From assembly GCF_042852765.1 (NCBI RefSeq), contig NZ_AP031414.1: DNA of 64,000 bases; one strand, 5' to 3'. Source of the stretch: Schaedlerella glycyrrhizinilytica_A. Its GTDB lineage: Bacteria; Bacillota; Clostridia; Lachnospirales; Lachnospiraceae. The notes under the pieces were generated by a model that worked only from the letters and a program-made list of their open reading frames with translations, was not told the origin of the DNA and did no database searches. The translations under genes were made by a program, and so were the position numbers. Shown here one piece after another: positions 61,915-64,000 of this stretch; positions within the stretch are counted from its first letter, which is position 1, and each line of letters opens with the position of its first letter.

Positions 61915-62049
61915 TGTAAAATTCCTCCTTGAATTAAAATCTTATCTGGAAATCCTTTTCCGGTAATTGTTTGTTCCAGTGAATTTTATATAGTAAAAAG
62001 TGAAACACAGACTGCCGGCACTTGTCTGATGAGGCACACCTTTTTGGAC
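61808..62049 (-). repeat. Left arm of a perfect 242-bp inverted repeat
   Basis: Identical, in reverse orientation, to 62818-63059. It covers the first 107 bases of the left flagellin coding region (61808-61914) and 135 bases of leader (61915-62049). Identity stops abruptly at a synonymous C/T difference at 61807. Beyond that the two genes differ at many third positions. On the other side identity stops exactly at the central segment. Confidence 0.95.
61948..61961 (-). promoter_or_regulatory. Possible CsrA-binding hairpin in the left flagellin leader
   Basis: On the minus strand GGAAA, loop AGGA, TTTCC forms a short hairpin that exposes GGA, about 34 bases before the start. A second GGA sits in the ribosome binding site AAGGAGGAAT. 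Two such sites in the hag leader mediate CsrA repression in B. subtilis. csrA and fliW are not in this window. Confidence 0.45.
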
Positions 62050-62074
62050 TTCATAAAATCACTGTACACCTATA

Positions 62075-62100
62075 TTATCGTTAGGTAGATCAAAAACTTA
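62075..62100 (-). promoter_or_regulatory. Sigma-28-like promoter facing the left flagellin, inside the invertible segment
   Basis: On the minus strand there is TAAG (62100-62097), a 14-base spacer and AACGATAA (62082-62075), followed by TATAGG. This compares with the flagellar consensus TAAA-N15-GCCGATAA. The transcript would include the whole 135-base shared leader. No equivalent lies at the right end of the segment (62758-62817), nor clearly within the repeat. Confidence 0.65.
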
Positions 62101-62130
62101 AGTATATTTTTTAAGATTTATTTTTTTCTT

Positions 62131-62757
62131 TTAAAAGTTATGTATTTTGATACTTTGTTGTTTTTCATATTCTGAAATTTTTGTGTAGAGCGTACTTCTG
62201 CCTATATTACAAATCTCTGCAAATTCATGGATCGTTAGCTGCTTTTTTCGCCAACGCTGATAGAGTTCCGGGAAATTCTGCGGGAGTGCGCTTCGTGGTT
62301 TTCCAAATCTTACTCCGCGCATTTTTGCGGCGGCAATTCCTTCTGCCTGTCGCTGACGGATTGTTTCCCGCTCGTTTTGTGCTACAAAAGAAAGCAATTG
62401 TAATACGAGATCACTGATAAATGTACCTAATAAGTCCCTTGTTTTACTGGTATCTAAGAGGGGCATATCCTGGATCACAATATCCGCACCTTTTACTTTT
62501 GTGATGATCCTCCATTGTTCCATGATCTCTTCATAGTTTCGGCCAAGTCGGTCAATACTTTTCGTAACAATGATATCTCCGGATTTCAGTTTTTTTAACA
62601 TGGACTTATATGCCGGACGATCAAAATTCTTTCCGCTTTGCCTGTCAATATAAATATGTTTTTCTGATATACCCGCATTTTTTAGAGCAATCAACTGTCG
62701 TTCGATATTCTGATCTTTTGATGAAACGCGGACATATCCATACGTAATGTTTTCCAT
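62131..62757 (-). CDS. Hin-like serine recombinase (DNA invertase family)
   Basis: 208 residues. The resolvase/invertase catalytic domain has YVRVSSKDQ (catalytic Ser12, R10) and SIDRLGRN (R70, R73), followed by the long E helix with FVAQNERETIRQRQAEGI. A C-terminal helix-turn-helix reads TIHEFAEICNIGRSTLYTKI. Size and layout match small invertases and resolvases such as Hin and Gin rather than large phage integrases. It lies wholly within the inverted repeat pair and reads toward the left flagellin. GGGAG precedes the ATG. Partner requirements (Fis or an enhancer) cannot be judged. Confidence 0.92.
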   Translation of the reverse strand: MENITYGYVRVSSKDQNIERQLIALKNAGISEKHIYIDRQSGKNFDRPAYKSMLKKLKSGDIIVTKSIDRLGRNYEEIMEQWRIITKVKGADIVIQDMPLLDTSKTRDLLGTFISDLVLQLLSFVAQNERETIRQRQAEGIAAAKMRGVRFGKPRSALPQNFPELYQRWRKKQLTIHEFAEICNIGRSTLYTKISEYEKQQSIKIHNF

Positions 62758-62804
62758 ATCATTTCTCCCTTGAGTATTCTTAAGTGTTTGCAGATGATTC
62801 TCTG

Positions 62805-62830
62805 CACCTTTTTAAATGTCCAAAAAGGTG
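62805..62830. other. 26-bp dyad centred on the right repeat boundary; candidate crossover site
   Basis: CACCTTTTT (62805-62813) and AAAAAGGTG (62822-62830) form a 9-bp dyad whose centre falls between 62817 and 62818, exactly where the 242-bp identity begins. Twenty-six bp with short inverted half-sites is the size of Hin-type hix sites. The matching left site (62037-62062) keeps the repeat-side half fully, but only TTTT of the segment-side half. Confidence 0.45.
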
Positions 62831-63059
62831 TGCCTCATCAGACAAGTGCCGGCAGTCTGTGTTTCACTTTTTACTATATAAAATTCACTGGAACAAACAA
62901 TTACCGGAAAAGGATTTCCAGATAAGATTTTAATTCAAGGAGGAATTTTACAATGAGAATTCAGCACAATATCGCAGCATTGAACTCTTACAGAAACTTA
63001 ACAGGAAACAACAATGCAGTAGCAAAAAATTTAGAGAAATTATCTTCTGGTTACAGAAT
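62818..63059 (+). repeat. Right arm of a perfect 242-bp inverted repeat
   Basis: Reverse complement of 61808-62049 without a mismatch. It covers 135 bases of leader (62818-62952) and 107 bases of the right flagellin. The GGAAA-AGGA-TTTCC hairpin recurs at 62906-62919, and the ribosome binding site AAGGAGG at 62937-62943. Confidence 0.95.
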
Positions 63060-64000
63060 TAACCGTGCCGGAGACGATGCAGCCGGACTTGCAATTTCCG
63101 AAAAAATGCGTGCACAAATCACAGGTTTGAACACAGCACAGAAAAACGCACAGGATGGCGTATCTCTTGTTCAGACAGCAGAGGGAGCTTTGACAGAAGT
63201 TCACTCCATGCTGAACCGTATGGTAGAACTGGCTGACCAGTCTGCGAACGGAACATACGACAACCCGGTTGACCGTGCAAATCTGCAGAAAGAAATCGCT
63301 TCTCTGAAAGACGAAATCGACCGTATCGCAGATTCCACAAACTTCAACGGAATCAACCTGTTAGACGGTTCTCTGTCTACAACAAAGTTAGACTTAGCAG
63401 CAGGAACACTTGGTGGTCAGGCTACTACTGTAAAAGAAATCCCAGCAACAGGAACAACCTCCGGAATCGCCGGACATGATAAGGCAGCAATGGGAGAGCA
63501 TACATTGACTGTTGAATATGCAGACGAAAACGGAACTCTGCATAAAGTAGATGTAAAATACAAGATTGATACTGCTGATGATAAAGGAAAAGCAATCGAC
63601 GCAATCTTAAAGGCAGTTTCTCAGAATGATACATTATCTTCTGTATTTAACATCACAAAAGATACCGATAGCGTTAATTTTGAATCCAAAGTTACAGGTT
63701 CTAAAGGTGCAAAAGTCGTAAACGTTTCTACTACAGATACTACATCCAAAATGGATGCAGATAAAGCTATCGACGGAGAAAATGCAAAAGTTCAGACTCA
63801 GAATGCAGGTACTACAATCGCTGAAGGCGATACCATCACTTTAAACGGAAAGACATATGAGTTTGTAAAAGATGCAAGCACTGAGCCTACTAAAAAGGGC
63901 GCAACTGCTGTTGTTGTCGGAGCTGATAACAACGCAACTCTCGGAAACCTGAACAAAGCGTTAGAAAGCGCTGGAATCAAAGCTGAATTTGAAGCTAATA
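62953..64000 (+). CDS. Flagellin B (right, partial; probably silent in this orientation)
   Basis: The frame is open from the ATG at 62953 to the window edge (349 codons, no stop), so the gene is truncated by the window. The N-terminal 140 residues are nearly identical to flagellin A; one visible change is DNPVDR versus DNEVDR. From about residue 145 the variable domain diverges, while keeping similar blocks such as DTITLNGKTYEFV and ATLGNLNKALESAGIKAEF. No sigma-28 promoter lies upstream in the present orientation. The C-terminal export/D0 region lies beyond the window. Confidence 0.93.
   Translation, partial: MRIQHNIAALNSYRNLTGNNNAVAKNLEKLSSGYRINRAGDDAAGLAISEKMRAQITGLNTAQKNAQDGVSLVQTAEGALTEVHSMLNRMVELADQSANGTYDNPVDRANLQKEIASLKDEIDRIADSTNFNGINLLDGSLSTTKLDLAAGTLGGQATTVKEIPATGTTSGIAGHDKAAMGEHTLTVEYADENGTLHKVDVKYKIDTADDKGKAIDAILKAVSQNDTLSSVFNITKDTDSVNFESKVTGSKGAKVVNVSTTDTTSKMDADKAIDGENAKVQTQNAGTTIAEGDTITLNGKTYEFVKDASTEPTKKGATAVVVGADNNATLGNLNKALESAGIKAEFEAN

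Larger units (their letters stand above)
62050..62817. mobile_element. Invertible segment of the flagellin switch
   Basis: 768 bp of unique sequence lying between the two arms of the 242-bp inverted repeat. It holds the serine recombinase gene (minus strand) and, at its left end, a sigma-28-like promoter pointing left. The arrangement parallels the Salmonella hin segment, where the recombinase gene and the flagellin promoter lie together in the inverting DNA. Here a flagellin gene lies outside each end. Inversion itself is inferred, not seen. Confidence 0.8.

Noticed and set aside
62029..62036. TGCCGGCA palindrome with CAGAC/GTCTG arms inside each repeat (near 62013-62036 and 62838-62858) as the crossover site
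   Set aside because: It lies well inside perfectly identical sequence, so nothing marks it as the exchange point. The dyad at the boundary is the better candidate, though this one cannot be excluded.
62758..62817. Possible sigma-28 promoter facing the right flagellin (TAAGTGTTTG at 62781-62790)
   Set aside because: It has the TAAG and TTTG of the left promoter, but nothing resembling CGATAA follows at the right distance. I treat the right side as promoterless.
1..64000. CRISPR arrays, tRNA or rRNA genes, IS elements
   Set aside because: I saw no regularly spaced direct repeats, no cloverleaf-like sequence and no transposase. The only mobile-type gene is the flagellin-switch recombinase.

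Overview
The window looks like a chromosomal segment of a motile, anaerobic Clostridia, most likely a Lachnospiraceae member. This rests on the low-to-moderate GC content, the paired glgC/glgD genes, the Firmicutes-type order rpmG-secE-nusG-rplK-rplA, CheC/CheD/CheV and FliY in the flagellar locus, and several TTG/GTG starts. I could not run database searches, so family names come from reading the proteins.

Layout. (1) 1-4011: translation block on the minus strand (rpmG-secE-nusG-rplK-rplA). rplK and rplA are each preceded by the same 30-nt hairpin, read as an L1 autoregulatory element. A Nudix hydrolase and an MNT/HEPN toxin-antitoxin-like pair lie between rplA and a promoter plus apparent L10 leader that points off the left edge toward a presumed rplJ-rplL. 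(2) 4075-10309: MATE exporter, AI-2E family transporter, glgC-glgD, and two small hypothetical proteins. (3) 10482-17900: an uptake/catabolic operon (binding lipoprotein, cyclase-family hydrolase, an ABC ATPase-permease fusion, a second permease, a zinc dehydrogenase) controlled by a GntR/FCD regulator whose operator can be seen at both promoters. (4) 17942-24157: operon of an FtsE-like ATPase, a nucleotidyltransferase-family protein and two chemoreceptors, one fused to hemerythrin. (5) 24178-29163: fliD-fliS-fliT-like, and a divergent ParA/ComFB-domain pair. (6) 29173-55527: a roughly 26-kb motility operon on the minus strand, running from a lytic transglycosylase and flgB through fliE-J, fliK, flgD, flgE, flbD, motAB, fliM, cheY, flgC, fliY, fliO-R, flhBA, the sigma-28 gene, two rod/hook genes, cheC, cheD, cheV and an EAL-like/HDOD protein. 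flgC is displaced from its usual place, and flhF, flhG, cheA, cheW and cheB are not in the run. (7) 55691-60204: a degenerate response regulator coupled to a 1325-residue GGDEF-EAL-sensor-GGDEF protein.

(8) 60292-64000 is the most striking part. Two flagellin genes face away from each other around a 768-bp segment that encodes a Hin-like serine recombinase. The segment is bounded by a perfect 242-bp inverted repeat covering each flagellin leader and its first ~36 codons. A sigma-28-like promoter occurs only at one end of the central segment, aimed at the left flagellin. I read this as a DNA-inversion switch that would choose which of two flagellins is expressed. The shared leader also carries a possible CsrA-binding hairpin. 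The right flagellin runs off the window.

Together the genes cover nearly the whole flagellar export and motor apparatus, its sigma factor, its filament genes with a probable phase switch, sensory input, and several proteins of the c-di-GMP type.
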